NCBI RefSeq assembly: GCF_947503465.1
Contig: NZ_CANNDN010000001.1
Coordinates: forward strand, 1,178,001 to 1,242,000
Direction: 5' to 3'
Length of the DNA stretch: 64,000 bases
Origin: an uncultured Tateyamaria sp.
GTDB lineage: Bacteria > Pseudomonadota > Alphaproteobacteria > Rhodobacterales > Rhodobacteraceae
Shown: positions 53,342-62,308 of the stretch, one piece after another
Layout of the letters: every line of letters starts with the position of its first letter
Numbering within the stretch: the first letter of the stretch is position 1
The notes under the pieces: model-generated
What the model saw: the letters and a program-made list of their open reading frames with translations, nothing else
What the model was told of the DNA's origin: nothing
Databases searched by the model: none
Translations under genes and position numbers: made by a program

Positions 53342-54376
53342 TTAATCAAACAGATCGCCGGAGGATTTCGGCGGGGTCAGGCCCAGATGCCGCCACGCGC
53401 GCTGCGCCAGCATCCGGCCGCGCGGGGTGCGCTGGATCAGGCCCTGTTGCAGCAGGTACGGCTCGATCACCTCTTCCAGCGCGTCGCGGCTTTCGCTGAG
53501 GGCGGCACTGAGGGTTTCGACACCCACGGGACCGCCGCCATAGTGATCGGCCATCAGCTTCAAGTACCGTCGGTCCGCCCCATCAAGCCCCAGATGATCC
53601 ACGCCCAGACGTGTCAGGGCGGCATCGGCCAGGTCGCGCGTGACGCGGCCATCGCCATCGACCACGGCAAAGTCCACGACGCGGCGCAAGAGCCGCCCGG
53701 CGATGCGGGGCGTGCCGCGCGCGCGGCGGGCAATCTCGCGCGCGCCGCCTTCGTCCGCGGGCGCACCGAGGGTGCGGGCGTTGCGGTCGACAATCGTGAA
53801 CAATTCGTCCTCGGTATAGAATTGCAAACGCGTGGGGATGCCGAACCGGTCGCGCAGCGGCGTGGTCAGCAGGCCCATGCGGGTGGTGGCCCCCACCAGC
53901 GTGAAGGGCTGGAGTTCGATGCGGACGGTGCGGGCGGCGGGGCCTTCGCCGATCACGAGGTCCAGTTCGAAGTCTTCGAGCGCGGGGTACAGCACCTCTT
54001 CCACAGCCGGGTTGAGGCGGTGGATTTCATCGATGAAGAGGACATCGCGGGCTTCGAGATTGGTGAGGATCGCGGCAAGGTCGCCTGCCTTGGCCAGCAC
54101 CGGGCCGGACGTCATGCGGAAGTTCACGCCCAGTTCGCGCGCCATGATCTGGGCCAGCGTCGTCTTGCCCAGACCGGGGGGCCCGTGAAACAGGGTGTGG
54201 TCCATCGCCTCGCCCCGCTGCTTGGCCGACTGGATGAAGACGCGCAGATTGGCGCGCGCTTCGGCCTGGCCCACGAAGTCATCCAGCACTTGCGGACGCA
54301 GGGCACGGTCAAAGCCGGCCGCATCATCGTCGGGCAAGGGCGCGCCGCGCAAGGTGGGGTCGGAAGCGTCGGTCAT
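53342..54376 (-). CDS. ruvB: Holliday junction branch-migration ATPase RuvB
   Basis: A 344-residue AAA+ motor. Walker A is [13 protein letters not shown], Walker B is [12 protein letters not shown], and the C-terminal winged helix ends [17 protein letters not shown]. It forms hexameric rings with RuvA at Holliday junctions. It is 40 bp downstream of ruvA. Confidence 0.97.
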   Translation of the reverse strand: MTDASDPTLRGAPLPDDDAAGFDRALRPQVLDDFVGQAEARANLRVFIQSAKQRGEAMDHTLFHGPPGLGKTTLAQIMARELGVNFRMTSGPVLAKAGDLAAILTNLEARDVLFIDEIHRLNPAVEEVLYPALEDFELDLVIGEGPAARTVRIELQPFTLVGATTRMGLLTTPLRDRFGIPTRLQFYTEDELFTIVDRNARTLGAPADEGGAREIARRARGTPRIAGRLLRRVVDFAVVDGDGRVTRDLADAALTRLGVDHLGLDGADRRYLKLMADHYGGGPVGVETLSAALSESRDALEEVIEPYLLQQGLIQRTPRGRMLAQRAWRHLGLTPPKSSGDLFD

Positions 54377-54416
54377 TGTGCTTTACTCATGAGGCAGGCG
54401 TGCCGTCTGCCCACCT

Positions 54417-55070
54417 CTATCCTTTCGGGGCCAGGAGTTTCAACGCGGCACGGATGAGCGCGGGCGTTTCGGCGTGCGGGTCCGCGCCTGCGGCCTGGGC
54501 CACGGCGGCGGCGGCATCGGAGGGGCCATAGCCGAGATTGCCAAGGGCCGAGAGCGCGTCGGCCTGCGCCGAGGATGGTGGCGCGCTGACGGGCATCGGT
54601 TCGATCACCTCGGCCTCTGCCGAGGTGTCGCCGGTGGCGTCAGCCACGGTGCCGCCCATGGCCATCACGCCGGGGGCCTTGTCCTTGAGATCCAGGACCA
54701 CGCGTTGGGCGATCTTGGGGCCGATGCCCTTGGCCGCCTTGACCGCGTTCCAGTCGCCCAGTGCGATTGCGCGGCTGACCCCGTCCGGGCCGAGCGTGCC
54801 CTGGATCGCAAGTGCCGCCTTGGCCCCCACGCCCTGCACGGACATCAGCAGGCGGTGCCATTCCTTTTCCGCGAGGGTCTGGAAGCCGAAGAGTTGCATG
54901 AGATCCTCGCGCACCACGAGATCGGTGAACAGCGCGCAGGCTTGCCCCACGGGGGGCAGGGACGCGAGCGTGCGGTCGGAGCAATAGACGATGTAGCCGA
55001 CGCCGCGCACGTCGATCAGGATGTGATCGGGGGCCTTGTAGTCGATGCGGCCGGAGAGCTTGCCAATCAT
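54417..55070 (-). CDS. ruvA: Holliday junction DNA-binding protein RuvA
   Basis: A 217-residue protein: N-terminal OB fold ([20 protein letters not shown]), helix-hairpin-helix pairs ([18 protein letters not shown] and [20 protein letters not shown]) and a C-terminal domain that binds RuvB ([19 protein letters not shown]). It starts with a four-base overlap with ruvC. Confidence 0.97.
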   Translation of the reverse strand: MIGKLSGRIDYKAPDHILIDVRGVGYIVYCSDRTLASLPPVGQACALFTDLVVREDLMQLFGFQTLAEKEWHRLLMSVQGVGAKAALAIQGTLGPDGVSRAIALGDWNAVKAAKGIGPKIAQRVVLDLKDKAPGVMAMGGTVADATGDTSAEAEVIEPMPVSAPPSSAQADALSALGNLGYGPSDAAAAVAQAAGADPHAETPALIRAALKLLAPKG

Positions 55071-55570
55071 GCGCGTGCCCGTGCCACGGCGGCGGCCAGC
55101 CCCTGCCCTGCGCCGTGATGGGCGTGGCAGATGGCGATGGCGAGCGCGTCAGCGGCATCCGGTCCGGCGATGTCGATGCCGGGCAATTGCACGCGGACCA
55201 TATGGGCAACCTGCCGTTTGTCGGCGTGGCCCACGCCCACCACCGTCTTCTTGACCGCGTTGGGGGCGTATTCGCCGACGCTGAGGCCGGCGCGGGCCGG
55301 GGCCAGCATGGCGATGCCGCGCGCCTGACCGAGTTTCAGCGTGCCTGCCCCGTCCTTGTTCACAAAGGTCTGTTCAACGGCGGCGGTCTGGGGGCCGTGG
55401 TCGCGGATCACGGTGCTGATCTGGTCAAAGAGGCTGAGCAGTCGTTGCGCCAGATCATCGCCCGCAGAATTGCAGATGCCGTTGGCGACATGCCGCAGAC
55501 GCGGGCCATCGGCATCGATGATGCCCCACCCCATGTGGCGCAGCCCCGGGTCGATCCCCAAAATTCGCAT
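55067..55570 (-). CDS. ruvC: Holliday junction resolvase RuvC
   Basis: A 167-residue RNase H-like endonuclease. Catalytic acidic residues are visible: Asp7 in GIDPG, Glu in AAVEQTFVN and the C-terminal [12 protein letters not shown]. Start at 55570 ([10 protein letters not shown]); an upstream extension is not supported. First gene of ruvC-ruvA-ruvB. Confidence 0.97.
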   Translation of the reverse strand: MRILGIDPGLRHMGWGIIDADGPRLRHVANGICNSAGDDLAQRLLSLFDQISTVIRDHGPQTAAVEQTFVNKDGAGTLKLGQARGIAMLAPARAGLSVGEYAPNAVKKTVVGVGHADKRQVAHMVRVQLPGIDIAGPDAADALAIAICHAHHGAGQGLAAAVARARA

Positions 55571-55917
55571 GATGTACCGCCCTCGCCCAAGTTTTTGTGG
55601 CTTTTGAGATGCAGTAGCACGAAAGGCGAACATCCGCCAAGGGTTAACGCGGATGGTGCGTTTGCGACATGCACGTTTCCGTTTTCGACACGGGACCGGG
55701 AACACGGTCTGTTTCCGCCCTTTTCAGGTCCGAAATCGACGCCGGGCATGGTCGCATTTTTCCAAGTATTCCAGCGCGTTAACCTTGGGCCGGTGCCATG
55801 CAGAATTTGCATGGCACATATGATTTTTGATGGCTTGCGGGGTGTTTTCATCGTGCCTAAATGCGCAGCACAACGCCGATGAGATCGGCATACCATATCG
55901 AAAAAAGGACTGCTGCA
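55571..55917. other. 347-bp intergenic region between ruvC and the DUF1127 gene
   Basis: A divergent control region for ruvC (left) and the DUF1127 gene (right). It contains a perfect 10-bp-arm inverted repeat at 55793-55817. No further gene is convincing. Confidence 0.5.
55793..55817. promoter_or_regulatory. Perfect 10-bp-arm inverted repeat upstream of the DUF1127 gene
   Basis: GTGCCATGCA-GAATT-TGCATGGCAC, about 100 bp upstream of the start at 55918. Symmetry and length suit a dimeric regulator; as RNA it would be a 10-bp hairpin. Confidence 0.6.
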
Positions 55918-56127
55918 ATGGCTGCTTTCGACACCACCCGCCCCGCATATGGCGCTGCACCTGTTGCCGGCCAATTCAAAGGCTTTGTTTCCAAGCTGGT
56001 TGCCCAAGTGGTTGCCTGGAACGATGCCCGTGTGACCCGCAACGCCCTGAACGCGCTGACCGACCGTGAACTTGACGATATCGGCCTGGTCCGTGGCGAC
56101 ATTGATGATGTGGCCAACGGCCACTGA
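55918..56127 (+). CDS. DUF1127 (YjiS-like) small protein
   Basis: A 69-residue protein with the DUF1127 core at the C-terminus: NALNALTDRELDDIGLVRGDID. AAGGA precedes the start at good spacing; an ATG 19 codons earlier lacks one. Some Rhodobacter DUF1127 proteins are RNA-binding and come with sRNAs made from their 3' region; here a 107-bp non-coding stretch separates the stop from a strong terminator. Confidence 0.88.
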   Translation: MAAFDTTRPAYGAAPVAGQFKGFVSKLVAQVVAWNDARVTRNALNALTDRELDDIGLVRGDIDDVANGH

Positions 56128-56233
56128 CCCAAGGCGCATGTCAGACAGCTGAGCCGCGCGAGAGGGCTGTTCAGCGACATACCGGAAGGCGTCCCAACTC
56201 TCCCCAGTCTTGGACGCGCTGTGACCCACAGCG

Positions 56234-56271
56234 AAAGCCGCGGACCTGAGCACAGGTACCGCGGCTTTTCT
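56234..56271 (+). terminator. Intrinsic terminator of the DUF1127 transcript
   Basis: AAAGCCGCGG pairs with CCGCGGCTTT, and inside it ACCTG pairs with CAGGT around AGCA; TTTTCTTT follows. It may also serve the convergent gene ending at 56289. Confidence 0.8.
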
Positions 56272-56288
56272 TTGGAGGGTGGTCTGTC

Positions 56289-56636
56289 TTACTTTACGAG
56301 TGGATCAAGGACGCCCGCGATGTACGAGCTGGCCGGGTCGATCTGCATCAGCTTTGCGCCCATCTGTTCCAGCTGCGCGCCCTGCTGCAGCTTGGCCACG
56401 CGTTCGTTGTAGGTGATGTCCCCCAACGACGCGAGCATCAGCGCCTTGAACACGAAGAACCCGGCCACGAGGGCGACGAGCCCCCTGAGCGGGAACCCGC
56501 GGCGTGCGCGGCGCTTGGGTTTGACGACAACCAGGCCGTCGCGTTGCATCCGCGTGACATAGCCGTTGGCCATGGCCGCGTGTTTGCGGCCAAGCGCGGT
56601 CAGTCGATTGTGAAAGTCCTGCTGGGTCTCAACCAT
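56289..56636 (-). CDS. Hypothetical single-span membrane protein
   Basis: A 115-residue protein. The N-terminal half is soluble with a basic stretch (VVVKPKRRARRGFPLRG), then one membrane helix (LVALVAGFFVFKALMLASLG) and a short helical tail (VAKLQQGAQLEQMGAKLMQI). GAGG precedes the start at 56636. I do not recognise the family. It is downstream of prmA on the same strand, 114 bp away. Confidence 0.75.
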   Translation of the reverse strand: MVETQQDFHNRLTALGRKHAAMANGYVTRMQRDGLVVVKPKRRARRGFPLRGLVALVAGFFVFKALMLASLGDITYNERVAKLQQGAQLEQMGAKLMQIDPASSYIAGVLDPLVK

Positions 56637-56750
56637 GGGCAGCCTCATGAACTTCAAACCAGCCCCCACCGGTTACAAGAAGGCAAGATGCGCCCCAAAT
56701 GTGGCAAAATCTGGGCAAATGCGTCGAAAGCCGCTAAAAAAAGCGATCAA

Positions 56751-57617
56751 TTATGGCTTTCTGCGCAGTGTCAGCGTGGTCCATTCACCAATCTCTTCGC
56801 GGTGGGTCAGATCGTTTCCATTCCGGACATAGTGCGCTGCCACATCGTCGGCCTGTTCGTTCAGAATGCCCGACAGAATCGCGTATCCTTGCGGCGCAAG
56901 CCGCGCCGAGAGGTCCGGGGCCAGCGCAATCAGGGGCCCCTTGAGGATATTGGCAAAGATCAGGTCGAAGGGGCCTGCGAGGTCCGGGTGATCGAAGCCC
57001 GCGGCCTCGGCCAGGGACACGCGCCCTTCCATCCCGTTGGCGACCAGGTTGGCACGCGCCACATCCACCGCCTGGGCGTCGATGTCGCTGGCGATGATGT
57101 CCGCCGGCCAGAGCGCGGCCGCCCCCATCGCAAGCACCGCCGTGCCGCAGCCGATATCGGCCACCCGGTCCGCCGTCACGCCCGCATCCACCAGCCGGTC
57201 CAGCGCCTTGAGGCAGCCCAGCGTCGTGCCGTGGTGGCCGGTGCCGAAGGCCATCGCCGCCTCGATCAGCAGCGGATGCTTGCCGGGCGGCACCTTGTCC
57301 GCGTCATGGGAGCCGTAGACGAAGAAGCGCCCCGCCTCGACCGGGGCCAGTTCGCGTTTGACATGGGCGACCCAATCGGTTTCGGGCAGCTCGGACACGG
57401 TAAAGGGTTTCGCGCCCATGGCGGTGGTCAACAGCAACAGGGCGGTTTCGTCTGGCCGGTCGGTGAAATACGCGCCCACTTCCCAAAGCCCGCTTTCGTC
57501 TTCGACCTCGAACACGCCGATGCCCGTCGGCTCTGGTGTCAGGTGTTCCAGCGCGGCGCCCAAGGCATCGGCCTGGGCCTTGCCGGTGAGCGTGGTGAGG
57601 GCGGTCCATGTGGGCAT
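56751..57617 (-). CDS. prmA: Ribosomal protein L11 methyltransferase
   Basis: A 288-residue SAM methyltransferase that methylates ribosomal protein L11. The substrate-binding loop MAFGTGHHGTT and the SAM motif VADIGCGTAVLAMGAA are present, as is the NILKGPLIAL stretch. Its start overlaps the stop of the MATE gene upstream (ATGA). Confidence 0.95.
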   Translation of the reverse strand: MPTWTALTTLTGKAQADALGAALEHLTPEPTGIGVFEVEDESGLWEVGAYFTDRPDETALLLLTTAMGAKPFTVSELPETDWVAHVKRELAPVEAGRFFVYGSHDADKVPPGKHPLLIEAAMAFGTGHHGTTLGCLKALDRLVDAGVTADRVADIGCGTAVLAMGAAALWPADIIASDIDAQAVDVARANLVANGMEGRVSLAEAAGFDHPDLAGPFDLIFANILKGPLIALAPDLSARLAPQGYAILSGILNEQADDVAAHYVRNGNDLTHREEIGEWTTLTLRRKP

Positions 57618-59002
57618 CAGCGTCTCCGGTATCTGTCGGCATTGGGCCAGGGGCGGGGCGGCGCGGCCGGGATCTGTGTCTGCGGCCCCAGCCGCGCCAC
57701 ATAGCGCCAGCCCCAGGCTGCCGCAAGTACACCCATGATGGCCCCGGCCACCGCTTGCCCATAGATCACCCCTGCCGCCCCGAAGGGCGCCACGAGCAGC
57801 GTCGCTGCGGGCCAGGACAGTGCGCCGTCCTTGACCCAGTTGACAAGTGTCGACCAGGCAGGCCGCCCCAGGCTGTTGAACGCCGCGTTCGACACAAAGA
57901 GTGCGCCCACAAACACAAAGGCCCCCACACCCAGGGACGTGAAGGCGCGCAGCACCTCGGCCCCCTGCCCGGTCAGCCCAAACCCGGAAATGACCAGGGG
58001 GGTCAATGACCACAAGAGCGCCCAGGCCACCAGCGTGTAGATCACACAAAACACCAGGGCGTCCCGATAGGTGCTGCGCAATCGATCATAATACCCGGCC
58101 CCGAAATTCTGGCCGAAAATGCCCCCGATGGCCCCCGACAGCGCAAAGATGCCGCCAAAGGTCAGTACCGTGAGCCGCCCCACCACGGCCCAGGCCGCCA
58201 CGGCATCATCCCCGAACGGGGCCATGACCGCCGTCAGGATGTAGTTGCCCGCAGGCGTGGCCATCTGGGTTGCGATACCCGGGATCGCGATGCCCATGTA
58301 GGGGCGCCAGGTGCTGCGCACCGCCTCCCATCCGGGTCGCGCGATCAGATCGTGCTGGTAGGCGGCGAAGAACAGAGCGAGCCCCATCAGGCTGAACCGG
58401 AACAGGACAAGCCCCAGCGCCGCGCCATCCAGCCCCATGCCCCAGACCACGATAAAGATCGGGTCCAGCACCATCAGCACCATGCCGGAACACAAGGTCA
58501 CATACATGGCCTTGGCCCCGAACCCTTCGGCCCGCAGTGTGCCCGAGGCGGTCAGCGCCACGGCCATGGGCACGAGCGAAAAGATGGTCTGCCCCAGATA
58601 CCGTGCCGACAGCCGTGCCGTTTCCCCCGTGGCCCCCGCCATGGCGACCAGATCGTGACGAAAGGCAAAGACCAGCGTGGCGATGGCCGCCTGCACCACG
58701 ACCGAGATCGCAAGGGCCGCCCCCGCCTGCCGCCGGGCGGCGGCGCGGTCGCCTTCGCCGATCCGTCGGGACACAAGTGCGGTGGCCGCAATCATCAACC
58801 CGACCCCGGAGGAGACGGAAAAGAACTGGATCGCGTAGGCAAAGCCGATGGCAGCCACCAGTTGCGGCTGCCCCAGTTGCGAGATCCACAGCAGGTTCGC
58901 GGCGTCCACCAGGAAGACGAATGTGATGCCAAAGGCGCCGGTGCCCGTCATGCGGACCACGTGGCCCATGGTCGACCCTGTCAGAAAGCGCCCTTGGGCC
59001 AC
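57617..59002 (-). CDS. MATE-family efflux transporter
   Basis: A 461-residue membrane protein with about 12 helices in two repeated halves, typical of multidrug and toxin extrusion pumps (start: GHVVRMTGTGAFGITFVFLVD; second half: GDDAVAAWAVVGRLTVLTFG). It probably uses Na+ or H+. One base separates it from the MFS gene upstream, so the two exporters are probably cotranscribed. Confidence 0.91.
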   Translation of the reverse strand: MAQGRFLTGSTMGHVVRMTGTGAFGITFVFLVDAANLLWISQLGQPQLVAAIGFAYAIQFFSVSSGVGLMIAATALVSRRIGEGDRAAARRQAGAALAISVVVQAAIATLVFAFRHDLVAMAGATGETARLSARYLGQTIFSLVPMAVALTASGTLRAEGFGAKAMYVTLCSGMVLMVLDPIFIVVWGMGLDGAALGLVLFRFSLMGLALFFAAYQHDLIARPGWEAVRSTWRPYMGIAIPGIATQMATPAGNYILTAVMAPFGDDAVAAWAVVGRLTVLTFGGIFALSGAIGGIFGQNFGAGYYDRLRSTYRDALVFCVIYTLVAWALLWSLTPLVISGFGLTGQGAEVLRAFTSLGVGAFVFVGALFVSNAAFNSLGRPAWSTLVNWVKDGALSWPAATLLVAPFGAAGVIYGQAVAGAIMGVLAAAWGWRYVARLGPQTQIPAAPPRPWPNADRYRRR

Positions 59003-59003
59003 G

Positions 59004-60236
59004 TCACTCCGCCGGGGTTGGCAGGGCAGTGCCCAGCCGCGTCTCGGACCCCGGCACCGGGTGGCGCGGGATCAAAAGCGCAAGGCACAGCGACGTGGCC
59101 GCCATTCCGGCCGCCAGCAGGAACACGGCCCCCGGCGAAAAAAGCCACAACAGGCCAAGCGGCACCGGCAGGCCCACCGCAGCGATGTGGTTGATGGTGA
59201 AGGCCACGGCCGCCGTTGGCGCGATATCCTGCGGATCCGCGATTTTCTGGAAGTAGGTTTTCAGCGCGAGGGCCAGGCCGAAGAAGATGTGATCCAGCAC
59301 GTAGAGCGCGGCCGCAATGACCAGCCCCCAGCCCATGAAATAGACCCCGCCATAGGCCAGAAACACAAGCACGAGCCCGGTATATTCAAACACCAGCGCC
59401 TTTTGTTCGCCAAACCGGGCGACGATGCGGCCCAGAAGCGGGGCGACGATGATGTTGACCATCAGGTTGATGAGGTAAAGCGCCGTCAGCTCGTGCACCT
59501 GAAACCCGAACTTTTCGACCATCATGAACCCGGCAAAGACCATGAAGATCTGCCGCCGCGCCCCGGACATGAATTGCAGCGCGTAATAGAGCCAATACCG
59601 CTTGCGCAGCACGAAGGTTTTCAACTGGGGTGTGGGCGCCTCGAATTGGGGGTAGGCCAGCATCGCAAAGATCGCGATGGCCGCCGTGATCCCACCGCCC
59701 ACCATGTAGACGGCGTTGTAGGTCAGGCCCAGCGGCTCCCATAGCACCATGATGACAAAGTAGACGAGGAAGGTGGCCGTGGACCCCGCCGCCAGCAGCC
59801 AGCCCAGCATTTGCGGCGCGCGGTCCTTGGGCAGCCATTGCAATTGCAGCGACTGGTTGACCGTCTCGTAATAGTGAAAGCCGATGGAACTGATGAAGGT
59901 CAGTGCGAGGATGCCGCCCATCTGCGGAAACTGCGCCGTGAGCGCCGTGGCAATCCCCAGCATGACAAGCGAGATCAGGCCAAGCACCTGTTCGCGCATG
60001 ACCATGATCACCACGATCACACCCACCGCGAGGAACCCCGGCACCTCGCGGATCGCATGCAGAAGGCCGATGTCGGCACCGTCGAAATTGGCCGCCTCGA
60101 CCACGAAATTGTTCAACAGCGCCAGCCAGACCGAAAACCCGATGGGCATGGCAAAGGCCATCAGGAACAGGAGCGCCGTCGGGCGCCGCCAGCGCGGCAA
60201 TGTGCGCGCATCATCCAATGTGATGTACTGGGCCAT
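59004..60236 (-). CDS. MFS transporter
   Basis: A 410-residue protein with about 12 helices. The cytoplasmic loop motif is weak, but LLGRIVARFGEQKALVFEY resembles the second-half loop of MFS proteins. The product lacks a recognisable substrate signature. The order MFS-MATE-prmA is continuous on the minus strand. Confidence 0.86.
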   Translation of the reverse strand: MAQYITLDDARTLPRWRRPTALLFLMAFAMPIGFSVWLALLNNFVVEAANFDGADIGLLHAIREVPGFLAVGVIVVIMVMREQVLGLISLVMLGIATALTAQFPQMGGILALTFISSIGFHYYETVNQSLQLQWLPKDRAPQMLGWLLAAGSTATFLVYFVIMVLWEPLGLTYNAVYMVGGGITAAIAIFAMLAYPQFEAPTPQLKTFVLRKRYWLYYALQFMSGARRQIFMVFAGFMMVEKFGFQVHELTALYLINLMVNIIVAPLLGRIVARFGEQKALVFEYTGLVLVFLAYGGVYFMGWGLVIAAALYVLDHIFFGLALALKTYFQKIADPQDIAPTAAVAFTINHIAAVGLPVPLGLLWLFSPGAVFLLAAGMAATSLCLALLIPRHPVPGSETRLGTALPTPAE

Positions 60237-60375
60237 GCCTGCGCTTTACGCCTTTTGCCGGGCCTTGGCGAGGGGGGCGTTTGTGCGGCAGGGCGCAGGA
60301 TACCTGCGCGGGGTTGCCACCGCTTGGCGCAAGGTTCGGGTTGCAGCATGGCGGTCGCGGCGCGACATTGGGCGT

Positions 60376-60825
60376 ATGAAACGCTGTGATGTGCAGACCC
60401 GGTTTGGCGATCTGACCCTGACGGAAGAGGATGGAAGGATCGTGCGCCTGACCTGGGGTGTGTCGGGCCGTGCCGACCGGTCGGACACGCTGGATGCCGC
60501 GATGGCGCAGCTGCGCGCCTATGATGCGGGCGCGTTGGAACGGTTCGACCTGCCGCTGCGGGTGCGCGGCTCGCAATTTCAGCGCGATGTGTGTGCCGCG
60601 ATGTCGGCCATCCCCTTTGGACAGACATGCACCTATGGCGATATCGCCAAGGCCTTGAACGTGCCGGCGCAGGCCGTGGGGCAGGCCTGTGGTGGCAACC
60701 CCATTCCCATCATCATTCCCTGTCACCGGGTGATGGGGGCCAAGGGGCTGACCGGGTTTTCAGGCGCCGGCGGGGTTGAGACCAAGGTGGCCCTGTTGCG
60801 CCATGAGGGCGGGTTCCTGATCTAG
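60376..60825 (+). CDS. ogt: Methylated-DNA-[protein]-cysteine S-methyltransferase
   Basis: A 149-residue single-domain repair protein that removes O6-methyl from guanine. The active site is IPCHRVMG (Cys acceptor), with the helix-turn-helix/Arg finger in GDIAKALNVPAQAVGQACGGNP. The start at 60376 (MKRCDVQTRF) was chosen over a much longer open frame. The gene converges on pcs with a few overlapping bases. Confidence 0.94.
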   Translation: MKRCDVQTRFGDLTLTEEDGRIVRLTWGVSGRADRSDTLDAAMAQLRAYDAGALERFDLPLRVRGSQFQRDVCAAMSAIPFGQTCTYGDIAKALNVPAQAVGQACGGNPIPIIIPCHRVMGAKGLTGFSGAGGVETKVALLRHEGGFLI

Positions 60826-61511
60826 CGCTGCGGGATCAGTTGCTGTGCGATCCCCGCGAACACCAGATACAGCGACGTGACCACCAGCCCCCAATGCGCC
60901 CAGCTTTCGGGGTGGAAATCGACCCATGCCGCCCAACCCGCAAAGAAGGTCCACGCAAGCGCCATCGGCAGTGTCAGCCAGCGCCAGCGTTCGGTGCGCA
61001 CGGGGTGCACGAATTTCAGCGGCAGGAACATGCCCACGGCCAGCACCGTGACCAGGGTCAGCGAGACCCAGAAATTCGGTTCAAGCGCGAAGATCACGAG
61101 CACCACCATGTTCCAGCATCCTGGAAAGCCGGAAAACGAGTTGTCCTTGGTCTTCATCCGCGTGTCCGCAAAATACATCGCGGACGCGAAGGTGATCAGG
61201 ATGATCGCCACCCAGCCCGTCCAACCGGCCATCAGGCCAGACGAGAACAGCGCAAAGGCCGGAATGAAGACATATGTCAGGTAGTCGATGATGAGGTCCA
61301 ACAGCACGCCGTCAAATGCGGGGGCGTTGGTCTTGACGTCGTATCGGCGCGCGAGGGGTCCGTCGATCCCATCGACAAAGAACGCCACAACCAGCCACAG
61401 GAACATCAGGTCCCATTTGGCATCTACCGCAGCCAGCATCGCCAGCATCGCAAAGACCGCCCCGGTGGCGGTGAGAAGGTGAACGCCCAGGGCGCGCATT
61501 TGCAGTGTCAT
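60822..61511 (-). CDS. pcs: Phosphatidylcholine synthase (CDP-alcohol phosphatidyltransferase)
   Basis: A 229-residue membrane enzyme that condenses CDP-diacylglycerol with choline. The family motif D-G-x2-A-R-x8-G-x3-D-x3-D is seen in DGIDGPLARRYD and DGVLLDLIIDYLTY. About seven hydrophobic segments are present. The start MTLQMRAL was preferred over MDHDGYM six codons upstream; neither has a strong ribosome site. Phosphatidylcholine synthesis is usual in this group. The specific choline use is by family similarity. Confidence 0.87.
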   Translation of the reverse strand: MTLQMRALGVHLLTATGAVFAMLAMLAAVDAKWDLMFLWLVVAFFVDGIDGPLARRYDVKTNAPAFDGVLLDLIIDYLTYVFIPAFALFSSGLMAGWTGWVAIILITFASAMYFADTRMKTKDNSFSGFPGCWNMVVLVIFALEPNFWVSLTLVTVLAVGMFLPLKFVHPVRTERWRWLTLPMALAWTFFAGWAAWVDFHPESWAHWGLVVTSLYLVFAGIAQQLIPQR

Positions 61512-61544
61512 ATACCCGTCATGATCCATGATGCGGTGGGTTGC

Positions 61545-61581
61545 AAACGCAAAACCGCGCCGACGGGCAGCCGACGCGGTT
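61545..61581 (-). terminator. Intrinsic terminator downstream of the cytochrome P460 gene
   Basis: On the minus strand AACCGCG pairs with CGCGGTT around a 15-base loop and is followed by a T-rich TTTTGCGTTTGC. It starts about 30 bases after the gene's stop. Confidence 0.6.
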
Positions 61582-61611
61582 CGGTGCAGGGGCCGGTGGC
61601 CCGTGTGCTGG

Positions 61612-62193
61612 CTACTGGCCCAGGCGCACCTCTTCCAGTGGGTAGCCCAGGTAATCCTGTGCCTCCCACCCGGCGTGGCAGTCATGGCAGAAGCTCTGCT
61701 TGACCTTCATCACCTTGCCGTTGGGTTGCAGCCCGGCATAAAGCCAGCCTGCTGTGTCTGGCGCTTCGTCCGCACCGACCTTGGTCATGATGAACAACGG
61801 GCCGGGCCGTGCGGCTTTCTTCTTGATCGAGACCGTGATCGATTCCTTGGCCAGGACCGATCCCACCGGCATTTCGAACCCCTCTTCCTCGAACTTCAGG
61901 TACTGGTCCGCCGCCACATCATTGGCGTAGGTGTTCAGAAGGCGGTTGCCATGCGGGCCCGCAACGGCAGGACGCGTGGCTGTTGCGGCCCAGCTGCGAT
62001 AGGTGGTGCCGATCTCGTCGCCTTCCTTGGCATAGCCGGTCGCCATCTTGTCCTGCAGGCAGGTGTAAAGCACACCGATCTGTGCCTCTGTCAGGTCAAA
62101 GGCGTCCTCGACCGTGATGGCGTTGCAGTCTTCCGCGCTGGCGGCCCCTGCGGCAAGCGTCAAGACGGCTGCGTATGTGAATTTGCGTAGCAT
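61612..62193 (-). CDS. Periplasmic cytochrome P460-family protein
   Basis: A 193-residue protein with a signal peptide (MLRKFTYAAVLTLAAGAASA) and a C-terminal heme c motif CHDCH (SFCHDCHAGWEAQDYLGYP). The beta-rich middle with FIMTKVG and WLYAGLQPNG fits the cytochrome P460 fold. Members oxidise small nitrogen compounds or act as electron carriers; the reaction here is unknown. The start at 62193 was chosen for the signal. Confidence 0.86.
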   Translation of the reverse strand: MLRKFTYAAVLTLAAGAASAEDCNAITVEDAFDLTEAQIGVLYTCLQDKMATGYAKEGDEIGTTYRSWAATATRPAVAGPHGNRLLNTYANDVAADQYLKFEEEGFEMPVGSVLAKESITVSIKKKAARPGPLFIMTKVGADEAPDTAGWLYAGLQPNGKVMKVKQSFCHDCHAGWEAQDYLGYPLEEVRLGQ

Positions 62194-62308
62194 GGTCGGC
62201 GTCCCCTCCGGATTGGTTAGTATGCATTGGTATGCTGAACCAACTGCGCCCCGGCGCATAGGCTTGCCCCTGTCACGTTTGCTGCACGTTTGCGTGATGG
62301 CTGCGGCC

